The notes beneath the pieces were generated by a model. The model saw only the letters and a list, made by a program, of their open reading frames with translations. It ran no database searches and was not told the origin of the DNA. A program made the position numbers and the translations under genes. Shown here in pieces: positions 1 to 7,929 of a stretch of 64,000 bases of DNA. This stretch comes from Prochlorococcus sp. MIT 1341 (lineage in GTDB: Bacteria; Cyanobacteriota; Cyanobacteriia; PCC-6307; Cyanobiaceae), in the NCBI RefSeq assembly GCF_034092415.1, contig NZ_CP139304.1, forward strand, positions 1,162,001 to 1,226,000, given 5' to 3'. Each line of letters starts with the position of its first letter. The stretch's first letter is position 1.

Positions 1-1375
1 ATAACAAACGATATTCGCTCCTACTAGTAAGAACTCTATATGGTTCTCTTAAATCTTTAGTAACCAAATCATCAATCATTGTTCCTATATAACTTCCTTC
101 GCGTGGAAACAAAAATTTTGCCTCCCCCTTAACCATTCGAGCTGCATTAAGACCAGCAACAAGACCTTGTGCTGATGCCTCTTCATAGCCAGTCGTTCCA
201 TTTAGTTGGCCCGCTCCAAAAAGTCCACTTACTCGCTTGGTTTCCAAAGAATGCGTTAATTGAGTTGCAGGAAGATAGGTGTAATCAACCGCATATGCAG
301 GTCTCAGCATCACACAATTTTCCAATCCAGGAAGAGTTCTCAACAACTCAAGCTGCAAGCGTTCAGGAAGACCTGTTGAAAACCCCTGAACATATATCTC
401 TGGAGTATTTAATCCTTCAGGCTCAAGAAAAATTTGATGTGATGACTTATCTGTAAATCTAACAATTTTGTCCTCAATAGAAGGGCAATAACGTGGCCCT
501 TTGCTATCAACAAATCCGCCATAAATTGGGGTTAAATGAAGATTTTCTTTAATCAGCTTGTGGGTAGCAGTAGTCGTTCGAGTGATATGACAACTAATCT
601 GTTCACCTGAAACCCATACAGCAGGATCAAATGAAAAAAAATGATCTTCCGCGTCACTTGGTTGTTCTTCAAGGGTATTAAGGGAAATACTCCTCCGATC
701 TACACGCGGAGGAGTGCCAGTCTTTAAGCGATCAGTATCAAAGCCTAAATTTACAAGTGCCTCACCCAATCCCTCAGACGCTTGTTCACCTGCACGCCCA
801 GCAGACATGGATTGATTTCCAATCCATATTTTCCCATCTAAAAAAGTGCCCGTTGTGAGGATTACGGCTTTTGCGCCAACAACACTGCCAAAATAAGTTC
901 TAATTCCTCTAATACGTGCTAATGCACCTTTAGAAGGGTCCCAATTTTGAATAGCTTCTGGGGTTTCACCTTCTATTTCCAATCCTGTAACCATAGCTTC
1001 GCGTATAGCTAGGTTGGGGGTAGCTTGAAGCAACTCAAGCATTTTTCTCGCATATAGTCTTTTATCCGTCTGCGCCCGAAGCGCCCATACTGCAGGACCT
1101 CTACTTGAATTCAAGACCCTTTTTTGGATAGCAGTTGCATCGGCTATTCGTCCAATCACTCCACCTAATCCATCAACCTCATGAACTAGTTGACTTTTAG
1201 CCGGACCTCCAACTGCTGGATTACAAGGCTGCCATGCAATCCGATCAAGATTAAGTGTAAATAATGCAGTGGAAAGTCCTAACCGAGCGGTTGTAATTGC
1301 TGCCTCACATCCCGCATGACCACCTCCAACGACAATCACATCGAATTCTTCTGTTAGCTCATCAAGTTTGCTCAT
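1..1375 (-). CDS. mnmG: tRNA uridine-5-carboxymethylaminomethyl synthesis enzyme MnmG, partial
   Basis: The ATG at 1375 opens a frame that runs off the left edge of the window, giving 458 residues of a protein usually about 630-660 long. With MnmE, this FAD enzyme modifies the wobble uridine of certain tRNAs in the cytoplasm. The N-terminus has the FAD-binding GGGHAG turn at residues 17-22. The family blocks [27 protein letters not shown] and [12 protein letters not shown] follow in order. It lies downstream of dnaB on the same strand with a gap of about 50 nt, so co-transcription with rplI-dnaB is plausible. Only the C-terminal MnmE-interacting region is missing. Confidence 0.95.
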   Translation of the reverse strand, partial: MSKLDELTEEFDVIVVGGGHAGCEAAITTARLGLSTALFTLNLDRIAWQPCNPAVGGPAKSQLVHEVDGLGGVIGRIADATAIQKRVLNSSRGPAVWALRAQTDKRLYARKMLELLQATPNLAIREAMVTGLEIEGETPEAIQNWDPSKGALARIRGIRTYFGSVVGAKAVILTTGTFLDGKIWIGNQSMSAGRAGEQASEGLGEALVNLGFDTDRLKTGTPPRVDRRSISLNTLEEQPSDAEDHFFSFDPAVWVSGEQISCHITRTTTATHKLIKENLHLTPIYGGFVDSKGPRYCPSIEDKIVRFTDKSSHQIFLEPEGLNTPEIYVQGFSTGLPERLQLELLRTLPGLENCVMLRPAYAVDYTYLPATQLTHSLETKRVSGLFGAGQLNGTTGYEEASAQGLVAGLNAARMVKGEAKFLFPREGSYIGTMIDDLVTKDLREPYRVLTSRSEYRLL

Positions 1376-1423
1376 TGGTTCTGTATCGTTCTCGGCAATC
1401 TGAGAATTCAGAAAAATCAAACC

Positions 1424-2839
1424 CTAAGCAGCAAGATTCCGAAAACGCGTGAATTGAGGCTCAAATAGAAGCTTGACTGTACCAACAGGTCCATTTCTGT
1501 GCTTGGTAACTATGACTTCAGTTATTCCTCTATCTGTTGTCTCAGGATTGTAATACTCATCTCGATAAATCATTAAAACCAAATCAGCATCCTGCTCAAT
1601 TGAGCCAGACTCTCTAAGGTCACTAAGCATTGGTCGCTTATTTGTACGAGATTCAACACCTCGACTTAGCTGAGACAAAGCAACCACAGGAACCTTCAAC
1701 TCTCTTGCCATCCCTTTCAGTCCCCTAGTGATCCTAGAAAGTTCTTGAACACGATTGTCGGGTGTAGAACCCTCCATCAGCTGTAAATAGTCAATCACTA
1801 TTAAACCCAATTCTTTACCTTGTTCTGCCATAAGACGTCTGCACAAAGAACGCATTTCCAAAACTCCAGAATTAGGTTTGTCATCAATAAAAATTGGCAA
1901 CTGACCAAGGGTATTAATCCCTTGTCCAAGTAAAGGCCACTCATCCTCCTGTAATCGACCCGTCCTTAAACGACCACTTTCAATCCCTAACTCCATAGAA
2001 AGCAAACGATAAGTAAGCTGCTCTTTGCTCATCTCTAAACTAAAAACACAAACTGGAAGGCTATGAAGTTGCGCAACATTCTTAGCCAGATTCAAAACGA
2101 TCGAAGTTTTTCCCATCGCTGGCCTTCCAGCAACAATGATCAAATCACTCCTTTGTAAGCCCTGAGTCATTGCATCTAAATCGTAAAAATTAACTGGAAT
2201 TCCAGCAACAGAAGTCCCCAAGGATCTACTTTCAATCTCATTAAATGTGCTAGTAAGAATTTCTGATGTGGGCGTTAAGCCCTTCGATGGTTTTTCCTGA
2301 CTAATCGCAAAGATTGTCTGCTCAGCTTTATCAAGAAGCTCATCCATAGGCATGGTTTGCTCAAAACCAAGTTGAATAACTTCATTACCAGAACGTATCA
2401 ATTGCCGGCGCAAAAACTTATCTAGGACCAACCGAGCAACCTGCTCAATAGAGGCCGTTGAAGCAACACGTTCAACTAATTCAATAAGACGCTTGCTCCC
2501 TCCGACCTTGTCTAAAGCACCCGTGTCAGCAAGCCATGCAGTCATTGCAGTCAAATCAGTCGGCTTGCCTTGGCTATGCAACATCACAGCTGTCCTAAAA
2601 ATCTCTCGATGAGCGTTCAGGTAAAAAGCCTCCGGCTGAAGCAAATCAGCCACTCGACTAATTGCATCCGGATCAAGCAGTATTCCGCCTAAAACCGATT
2701 CCTCGGCCTCCAAATTTTGCGGAGGTAAAAGATCCGGGGGTGATTCAAAACGAGGTTCTAGAGAATCAAGCCTCCTTCCCATAGGCTCTGAACCCTTGCC
2801 ATTGGTATCAAAATTTTTTGATGATTTAGGAGGAACCAT
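1424..2839 (-). CDS. dnaB: Replicative DNA helicase DnaB
   Basis: This is the hexameric helicase that unwinds DNA at the replication fork. The 471 residues match the usual family length. The N-terminal domain begins near residue 39 with PQNLEAEESVLGGIL. The RecA-like domain carries Walker A GRPAMGKTS at about residue 240, Walker B LIVIDYLQLM at about 345, and the C-terminal block SDLRESGSIEQDAD. The frame is continuous with no intein, although some cyanobacterial DnaB proteins carry one. It sits between rplI (60 nt upstream) and mnmG, all on the minus strand. Confidence 0.97.
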   Translation of the reverse strand: MVPPKSSKNFDTNGKGSEPMGRRLDSLEPRFESPPDLLPPQNLEAEESVLGGILLDPDAISRVADLLQPEAFYLNAHREIFRTAVMLHSQGKPTDLTAMTAWLADTGALDKVGGSKRLIELVERVASTASIEQVARLVLDKFLRRQLIRSGNEVIQLGFEQTMPMDELLDKAEQTIFAISQEKPSKGLTPTSEILTSTFNEIESRSLGTSVAGIPVNFYDLDAMTQGLQRSDLIIVAGRPAMGKTSIVLNLAKNVAQLHSLPVCVFSLEMSKEQLTYRLLSMELGIESGRLRTGRLQEDEWPLLGQGINTLGQLPIFIDDKPNSGVLEMRSLCRRLMAEQGKELGLIVIDYLQLMEGSTPDNRVQELSRITRGLKGMARELKVPVVALSQLSRGVESRTNKRPMLSDLRESGSIEQDADLVLMIYRDEYYNPETTDRGITEVIVTKHRNGPVGTVKLLFEPQFTRFRNLAA

Positions 2840-2899
2840 ATGAAAACTTCAAAACTAACCGAAACCTACTTTGACTTGACAATCCAACCTTGCAACAAA

Positions 2900-3358
2900 T
2901 CAGTAACTAACAACTTCAAGATTGATCTCTGCAGTGACATCAGTATGAAGCTTGACCTGAACTTTGTAACTTCCAACACGATGGATTTCAGGGACAGTGA
3001 TATTTCTTCTGTCTACCTCCTTTTTCGTAGCTTCTTGAATGACCTGCGCGACATCCCCATTGGTCACTGTGCCAAATAAAACTTCATCCTCCCCAATTTG
3101 TTTCTTGACAGTAAACCTTCCGATAGTGACAAGGGCAGTTTGAAAATCAATTGCTTCTTGTTTAAGTGCTGCTTCATGCTCAGCCTGCTTAGCCCTCCGA
3201 TGAGCGACCTGTTTCAACACCGCGGGAGTAACGGGTAGAGCTTTCCCAAAAGGTAATAAAAAGTTCCTTGCATATCCAGGAGCAACCTCAACCAGATCTC
3301 CGTTCTTGCCAAGGCTAAGAATATCCTCATTAAGAACTACTTGTACTCGCTTAGCCAT
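2900..3358 (-). CDS. rplI: 50S ribosomal protein L9
   Basis: A 152-residue large-subunit ribosomal protein of normal length for L9. The N-terminal 23S-rRNA-binding domain contains the signature [21 protein letters not shown] (residues about 20-40). A long basic and acidic connecting helix (residues about 45-75) and a C-terminal domain follow. The ATG at 3358 gives the expected start [12 protein letters not shown]. It is the first gene of a minus-strand rplI-dnaB-mnmG run; the rplI-dnaB neighbourhood is common in bacteria. Confidence 0.97.
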   Translation of the reverse strand: MAKRVQVVLNEDILSLGKNGDLVEVAPGYARNFLLPFGKALPVTPAVLKQVAHRRAKQAEHEAALKQEAIDFQTALVTIGRFTVKKQIGEDEVLFGTVTNGDVAQVIQEATKKEVDRRNITVPEIHRVGSYKVQVKLHTDVTAEINLEVVSY

Positions 3359-3396
3359 AGCGCCTAAAAAGAATTGAACATGTACTTCACCTAACC

Positions 3397-4329
3397 CTAA
3401 TACTTAGCAGGCAATCTAATCTTGCTGGCCAAACCAAGAAACCTAAGAAGACGTATATGCTGCCAGGTCAAGTCTACTTGTCCTGCTTGGAGACCTTGTA
3501 GAGCTGAGTTAGGGTATGCATGATGATTGTTGTGCCAACCCTCCCCAAAAGTCAGAGCTGCTACCCAAGGATTGTTCTTAGAATTATCACCACTGTCATA
3601 GACCTCACTGCCCCAACAATGCGTAGCAGAATTAACTAACCAAGTAACGTGATAAACCAAAACTAAACGAAGTGGTATTCCCCAAAGAACCATTGACCAG
3701 CCGCCTACTCCATTAATCGTACCAATCCAAAAAAGCATTGCCCCTAAAGGGACTTGAAGCAAGAGAAAATTTTTATTCAGCCAACGATAATAAGGGTCCC
3801 TATATAAATCTCCGCTTAATCGAGAAACAGCTTTCATCGCAGGAATAGGTTGAAACATCCATCCCATATGACTCCACCAAAAACCTCTATGACTGTTGTG
3901 ATGGTCCGCATCAGTATCAGAAAAAGTATGGTGATGACGGTGTAGGCCTACCCAGTCAATAGGTCCATGTTGACAACTCAATGCACCACAAGTAGCAAAA
4001 AATCGCTCTAACCATCTTGGAACTCGAAATGAGCGATGAGAAAGAAGCCTGTGATAACCAAGGGTGACGCCCAAGCATGCCGTCACCCAATACAAAATCA
4101 ACAAAGCTGAAACAGCTTGAAAACTCCAAAATTTTGGGAATAGAGCAAATACTGTTAATAAATGGATAACGATCATGAAGCCAATCGTTCCCCAGCGCTT
4201 TTGTTCTTTTTTCCAGTGCTTCGTAATACCTGTTGAAGAGACTTGCAACTTTTCGGAATATTCCATTGCCTTACGGGAGGCTACAGGCCTAGACAAAGGA
4301 GCTGGGGCAGCAAACACACCTGAAGCCAT
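3397..4329 (-). CDS. Delta-9-type acyl-lipid/acyl-CoA desaturase (copy 1)
   Basis: An integral-membrane di-iron fatty acid desaturase that introduces a cis double bond into acyl chains. All three histidine boxes of the DesC/stearoyl-desaturase family are present: HRLLSH, HRHHH and HNNHH, set among four hydrophobic segments. The frame stays open to 4455, but that would run into the opposite-strand gene and add a residue stretch atypical of the family. I chose the ATG at 4329 (310 residues); an ATG further in, beginning MEYSEKL, is also possible. It is closely similar to the copy at 5120-6031. The position desaturated and the carrier (lipid or ACP) cannot be read from sequence alone. Confidence 0.9.
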   Translation of the reverse strand: MASGVFAAPAPLSRPVASRKAMEYSEKLQVSSTGITKHWKKEQKRWGTIGFMIVIHLLTVFALFPKFWSFQAVSALLILYWVTACLGVTLGYHRLLSHRSFRVPRWLERFFATCGALSCQHGPIDWVGLHRHHHTFSDTDADHHNSHRGFWWSHMGWMFQPIPAMKAVSRLSGDLYRDPYYRWLNKNFLLLQVPLGAMLFWIGTINGVGGWSMVLWGIPLRLVLVYHVTWLVNSATHCWGSEVYDSGDNSKNNPWVAALTFGEGWHNNHHAYPNSALQGLQAGQVDLTWQHIRLLRFLGLASKIRLPAKY

Positions 4330-4352
4330 GAGCAATCCGCAAACGGTCCGGA

Positions 4353-4358
4353 TATAAT
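4353..4358 (+). promoter_or_regulatory. Candidate -10 element for the gene at 4410
   Basis: A perfect TATAAT lies in the short region between the divergent desaturase (start 4329) and the plus-strand gene (start 4410). It would place transcription start near 4366 and a leader of about 45 nt. No convincing -35 box is seen, which is common for picocyanobacterial promoters. The reverse complement is also TA-rich and could serve the desaturase. Confidence 0.4.
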
Positions 4359-4409
4359 AATAGATCAGGATCCGTATCATCCGGCAAGCATGATCTTGAA
4401 TCTTATTTC

Positions 4410-5141
4410 TTGAGCATTGGATTTCGCGATCGGCTGTCAGATGGACGGCGGGCAATGGCCCATCTCATCCATGTATGGCATGAGAGGAATGGTTGGTCGC
4501 ATAAAATTCTGCCCGCACTTGCAGAAGCATTAGACCTCGGAAAAGTTCATAGTTCTCAAATATCCAATCTCAGAAATGGAAAGCTTTCCTCGCCTGGTCC
4601 AGAAGTTTTCTTAGCTCTGGCTCAAGCCAATGAAGTGCTTTTTGCAGGGATCGAAAATGTAGAAGAGCATTTAGCAGAAGTTCATCCAGAATTACTTGAT
4701 GTACTTTCAAAGGCCTCCCAACCTTTGGCAGGTGATGATGGCAAACCATTAGGAGCTGGAAAATTATTCGAAATTTTTATCGGCTTAGCCCCCTTACCCA
4801 ATTGCTTTGATTGGTATATCGAAGATGAAGAGGCGATAGGGCTAAGTGCAGCACTGGCAGAATATTTATGCGCTGGCAAAACATGGCGTAATTGCCGCGA
4901 AACAGTAATGGCAGCCTATCCAATAGACAAATTATCTAGACGAGAACGTTTTGCAGCAGTAATGGCAGGCATTAAGGACTACAGCGCCGAAGATCTTGAT
5001 GGAGAATTACTTGACTTAAATGCAACCCATATTGCTCTAGGTGGAAACCCGAAACAAGGCGCCAATGACTTCTTAAATAATCTTCGTATTGAATCAAAAA
5101 AAATCAAGGAAAGAAATTCTCATGGAAGATATTTCGCCTGA
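4410..5141 (+). CDS. Conserved-looking hypothetical protein with possible N-terminal HTH
   Basis: I do not recognise a named family. The frame begins at a TTG (4410); an in-frame ATG at 4455 (MAHLIHVWHERNGWSHK) is the alternative start. Residues about 35-75, including SSQISNLRNGKLSSPGPEVFLALAQAN, read like a small XRE-type helix-turn-helix followed by a further helix. The rest is acidic and leucine-rich with no obvious catalytic motif, and ends in a basic tail. It is transcribed opposite to both flanking desaturase genes and its 3' end overlaps the end of the second one by 22 nt. A DNA-binding role in controlling the desaturases is an inference from position only. Confidence 0.75.
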   Translation: MSIGFRDRLSDGRRAMAHLIHVWHERNGWSHKILPALAEALDLGKVHSSQISNLRNGKLSSPGPEVFLALAQANEVLFAGIENVEEHLAEVHPELLDVLSKASQPLAGDDGKPLGAGKLFEIFIGLAPLPNCFDWYIEDEEAIGLSAALAEYLCAGKTWRNCRETVMAAYPIDKLSRRERFAAVMAGIKDYSAEDLDGELLDLNATHIALGGNPKQGANDFLNNLRIESKKIKERNSHGRYFA

Positions 5142-6031
5142 CGGACTTGACGCGCTAATCCTAAGTTTCTCAATAGTTTTATATGTTGCCATGTGAAATC
5201 AAATTCAAACCATCGCAATCCATGACGGGCACTCATTGGATAAGCATGATGGTTATTATGCCAACCCTCTCCAAATGAAAAAATAGCAACCCACCAACAA
5301 TTAGTAGACAAATCTGGCGAATCAAAATTTCTATAGCCAAATTTATGTGTAGCAGAATTGACTAACCAAGTCACATGGTAAACAACAACTAATCTCAAGG
5401 GAACTCCCCATAAAAATAGACCTAAGCCTCCTCCATGAACCTGAGTTAAATTCCCCACCCAATAAAGGGCTAATCCAAGAGGTATTTGTAACAGCAAAAA
5501 CCAATGATCAAGCCAACAGTAAAAGGGGTCTTGGACTAGATCACCAACAAATTTATCACTTATACGAAGAGCAGGTATCTCATGCAACATCCACTCACTA
5601 TGACTCCACCAAAAACCACGACCAGCATCATGATGGTCATTTGGCTGATCAGAAAACTTATGATGATGCCTGTGGAGTGCAACCCATTCAATAGGCCCAC
5701 TTTGACAAGCTAAAGATCCCATAAAAACAAATATTCTCTCAACCCAGACTGGTGTATCAAAACTCCTATGAGCGAGAAGTCTATGCAAGCCAAGCGTTAC
5801 GCCTAAAACCGTTACCCAATAAAGGAAAGAAAAAGCTAAAACAGCTGGCAAGCTCCAAAACCTTGGAAGCAAGGCAAAAACAGCAGCCACGTGCATCAAA
5901 AACATAAAGCCTGTTGTCCCAGCTCTAAATTTTCTTTGAGACAAAGGCAACCGTTTCCGTCGTAAACCAATCCCCTCTCTTAATCGCAGCTCCCTACTAG
6001 TCTTTTGGGATACTGAAATATCTGATACCAA
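5120..6031 (-). CDS. Delta-9-type acyl-lipid/acyl-CoA desaturase (copy 2)
   Basis: A 303-residue paralogue of the desaturase at 3397-4329, with the same architecture: hydrophobic helices and three histidine boxes HRLLAH, HRHHH and HNNHH that bind the di-iron centre. The start MVSDISVSQKTSREL precedes a basic linker and the first membrane helix. The gene converges on the unknown HTH-like gene, overlapping it by 22 nt. Upstream, toward 6058-6089, lies an inverted repeat shared with the divergent PLP-enzyme promoter region. Two tandem desaturases could have different substrates or temperature responses; the sequence does not say which. Confidence 0.92.
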   Translation of the reverse strand: MVSDISVSQKTSRELRLREGIGLRRKRLPLSQRKFRAGTTGFMFLMHVAAVFALLPRFWSLPAVLAFSFLYWVTVLGVTLGLHRLLAHRSFDTPVWVERIFVFMGSLACQSGPIEWVALHRHHHKFSDQPNDHHDAGRGFWWSHSEWMLHEIPALRISDKFVGDLVQDPFYCWLDHWFLLLQIPLGLALYWVGNLTQVHGGGLGLFLWGVPLRLVVVYHVTWLVNSATHKFGYRNFDSPDLSTNCWWVAIFSFGEGWHNNHHAYPMSARHGLRWFEFDFTWQHIKLLRNLGLARQVRQAKYLP

Positions 6032-6057
6032 AGCAAACCCCCTAGATTGAAACTGCG

Positions 6058-6089
6058 TTCAGTACAAGATCACAAGAGAACGTACTGAA
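6058..6089. repeat. 8-bp inverted repeat in divergent intergenic region
   Basis: TTCAGTAC (6058-6065) and GTACTGAA (6082-6089) are exact reverse complements separated by 16 nt. They lie between the minus-strand desaturase (start 6031) and the plus-strand PLP enzyme (start 6139). The arrangement suits either a dimeric regulator site or a small hairpin in a leader RNA. Confidence 0.5.
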
Positions 6090-6138
6090 TAGCAACAAGG
6101 AGAATCTAAAACAACTTTTATCCCCCATAAGACTTTTT

Positions 6139-7440
6139 GTGCAAAAACTTCCCTCCAATGAACTCAACGAGCATTTAATCGAGGCATGGGCCAATAACGA
6201 AATAGCCTCTGCTTTTAAACGAATTGAGAGTTCCGTTTCTGCAAAAACTACCTGCGTGATGGGCCACCTTGAAAAAGTTTTAGATGCGTTCTCATCAGAA
6301 CGCATTGGAACACAACACTTTTCTAGCTTTACAGGCTACGGCCATGGTGATGAAAATAGAGAAGCAATAGACAGGGTATTCGCAAGAGTACTAGGTGCTG
6401 AGAAGGCTGCCATCCGTTTACAACTGGTAAGTGGAACACATGCAATTTGCAGCGCATTATTTGGAGTGCTTAGGCCGGGAGATGAGCTCTTGTGCATCAC
6501 TGGACAACCTTACGAAACCCTAGAGGCAGTAATTGGGACAAGAGGGAAAGGACAGGGATCCCTAATTGATTTTGGTGTCTCCTACGAAGAACTGAACCTA
6601 AGGAATGATGGAACAGTTGATTTAGAAGAACTAGACAAGGCTTTGGAAACCCCAAGAAAAATGATTTTAATTCAACGCAGTTGTGGCTATAGCTGGAGGC
6701 CTTCTCTAAGAATTGATTCCATTAAAGTCTTATGCGAAAAAATACACAAGAAGCAACCAAAATGTGTATGTTTTGTAGATAATTGCTACGGAGAATTTGT
6801 AGAAGATAAAGAGCCAACTGAAGTAGGGGCTGACCTAATAGCTGGCTCCTTAATAAAGAATCTTGGAGGAACTATTACCCCTACAGGTGGTTATATAGCT
6901 GGAAAAACTGATTTAGTTGAACAAGCCTGCTATCGCTTAACTTCACCTGGTATAGGAAGTAAAGGTGGAAGTGGCTTTGATTTATATCGACTAGTGTTAC
7001 AAGGTCTCTTCTTAGCTCCTCAAATGGTTTCAGAAGCGCTTATTGGGGCTGAGCTGATTGCAGAAGTTTTTTCATCTCTTGGGTTTGATGTAAACCCAAC
7101 ATCTGGACAAAATCGAGGAGATATTATTCAGGCAGTTTGCTTAAAAAGTGAGGAAGCACTAACAGTAGTTTGTAAAGCATTCCAAGCCTCTTCACCAATT
7201 GGTTCATATCTAGACCCAATACCAGGAGAGATGCCTGGTTACAGCAATGATTTACTCATGGCAGGTGGCACATTTATTGATGGGAGCACAAGCGAATTTT
7301 CTGCTGACGCACCTCTAAAACCACCTTTCAACTTATACATACAAGGTGGAACCCATCACACACATGTCAAAATTGCTTTAAGGCGAGCATTAATCGCTCT
7401 CATAAGAGCTAAATTAATTTCTTTCCCTACCACCAACTAG
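6139..7440 (+). CDS. PLP-dependent methionine gamma-lyase / aluminium-resistance family protein
   Basis: A 433-residue fold-type I PLP enzyme of the family annotated as methionine gamma-lyase or aluminium resistance protein. Near the N-terminus, FTGYGHGDENREAIDRVFARVLGAE is typical. The likely PLP lysine is Lys240 in AGSLIKNLGGTITP, preceded by the aspartate region CFVDNCYGE. The true substrate of this family in cyanobacteria is not established. The start is a GTG at 6139. An AAGGAG sits at 6097-6102, too far upstream to serve it, and no ATG/GTG/TTG lies between, so the start is uncertain. gcvH follows after 18 nt. Confidence 0.88.
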   Translation: MQKLPSNELNEHLIEAWANNEIASAFKRIESSVSAKTTCVMGHLEKVLDAFSSERIGTQHFSSFTGYGHGDENREAIDRVFARVLGAEKAAIRLQLVSGTHAICSALFGVLRPGDELLCITGQPYETLEAVIGTRGKGQGSLIDFGVSYEELNLRNDGTVDLEELDKALETPRKMILIQRSCGYSWRPSLRIDSIKVLCEKIHKKQPKCVCFVDNCYGEFVEDKEPTEVGADLIAGSLIKNLGGTITPTGGYIAGKTDLVEQACYRLTSPGIGSKGGSGFDLYRLVLQGLFLAPQMVSEALIGAELIAEVFSSLGFDVNPTSGQNRGDIIQAVCLKSEEALTVVCKAFQASSPIGSYLDPIPGEMPGYSNDLLMAGGTFIDGSTSEFSADAPLKPPFNLYIQGGTHHTHVKIALRRALIALIRAKLISFPTTN

Positions 7441-7458
7441 CTCTACTTGGCCCAACAC

Positions 7459-7848
7459 ATGGCCTTTAACTTTCCAGAACACTTTCACTTTGCGGATAGC
7501 CACGAATATGCCAATCCCTTAGGAGATGTCGTCAAAATAGGCATCAGTGCATATGCCGTAGATCAACTAGGTGACATAGTTTTTGTTGACCTGCCTGAAA
7601 CCGGTACCCAACTAATTCGAGGTAAAAGCTTTGGTTCAGTAGAATCAGTCAAAGCAGTTGAAGATATGTATTCCCCCATTAGTGGAGAAGTTTTAGAGAT
7701 CAATCAATCGGTCCTAGATAGCCCTGAAGAACTTCAAAACGATCCTCATGACAAAGGATGGCTAATGCTGCTACGTCCTAGCGATCCAAACGAAATAGAC
7801 CAACTTATGGACGCAACAACTTATTCCAACAAGGTCAATCCCAAATAA
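7459..7848 (+). CDS. gcvH: Glycine cleavage system H protein
   Basis: The small lipoyl carrier that shuttles the methylamine group between the P, T and L proteins of glycine cleavage. The ATG at 7459 gives 129 residues, the usual length; a TTG at 7447 would add four. The block IGISAYAVDQLGDIVFVDLPETG is diagnostic. The lipoylation lysine is expected at Lys65 in SVESVKAVEDMYSPISGEV. It lies 81 nt upstream of gcvP. In a phototroph the complex serves photorespiratory glycine and one-carbon metabolism. Confidence 0.96.
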   Translation: MAFNFPEHFHFADSHEYANPLGDVVKIGISAYAVDQLGDIVFVDLPETGTQLIRGKSFGSVESVKAVEDMYSPISGEVLEINQSVLDSPEELQNDPHDKGWLMLLRPSDPNEIDQLMDATTYSNKVNPK

Positions 7849-7929
7849 CTCGAATAACAAAGTCAATCCAATGCTTCACATGTACAAAAGATTTTCTAAG
7901 GTTATAAACACCTTCGCTAAACGCTAATC

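Noticed and set aside
169-456. Plus-strand ORF of 95 codons
   Set aside because: Lies antisense inside mnmG, whose minus-strand frame has clear conserved motifs throughout.
2840-3079. Plus-strand ORF of 79 codons
   Set aside because: Its body overlaps the rplI 3' half antisense; composition is Ser/Asp-rich noise with no motif.
6042-6305. Minus-strand ORF of 87 codons
   Set aside because: Antisense to the start of the PLP-enzyme gene and across the divergent promoter region; no recognisable protein features.
7849-7929. Possible glycine riboswitch before gcvP or gcvH
   Set aside because: The gap is only 81 nt and shows no tandem aptamer-like conserved sequence; no support.
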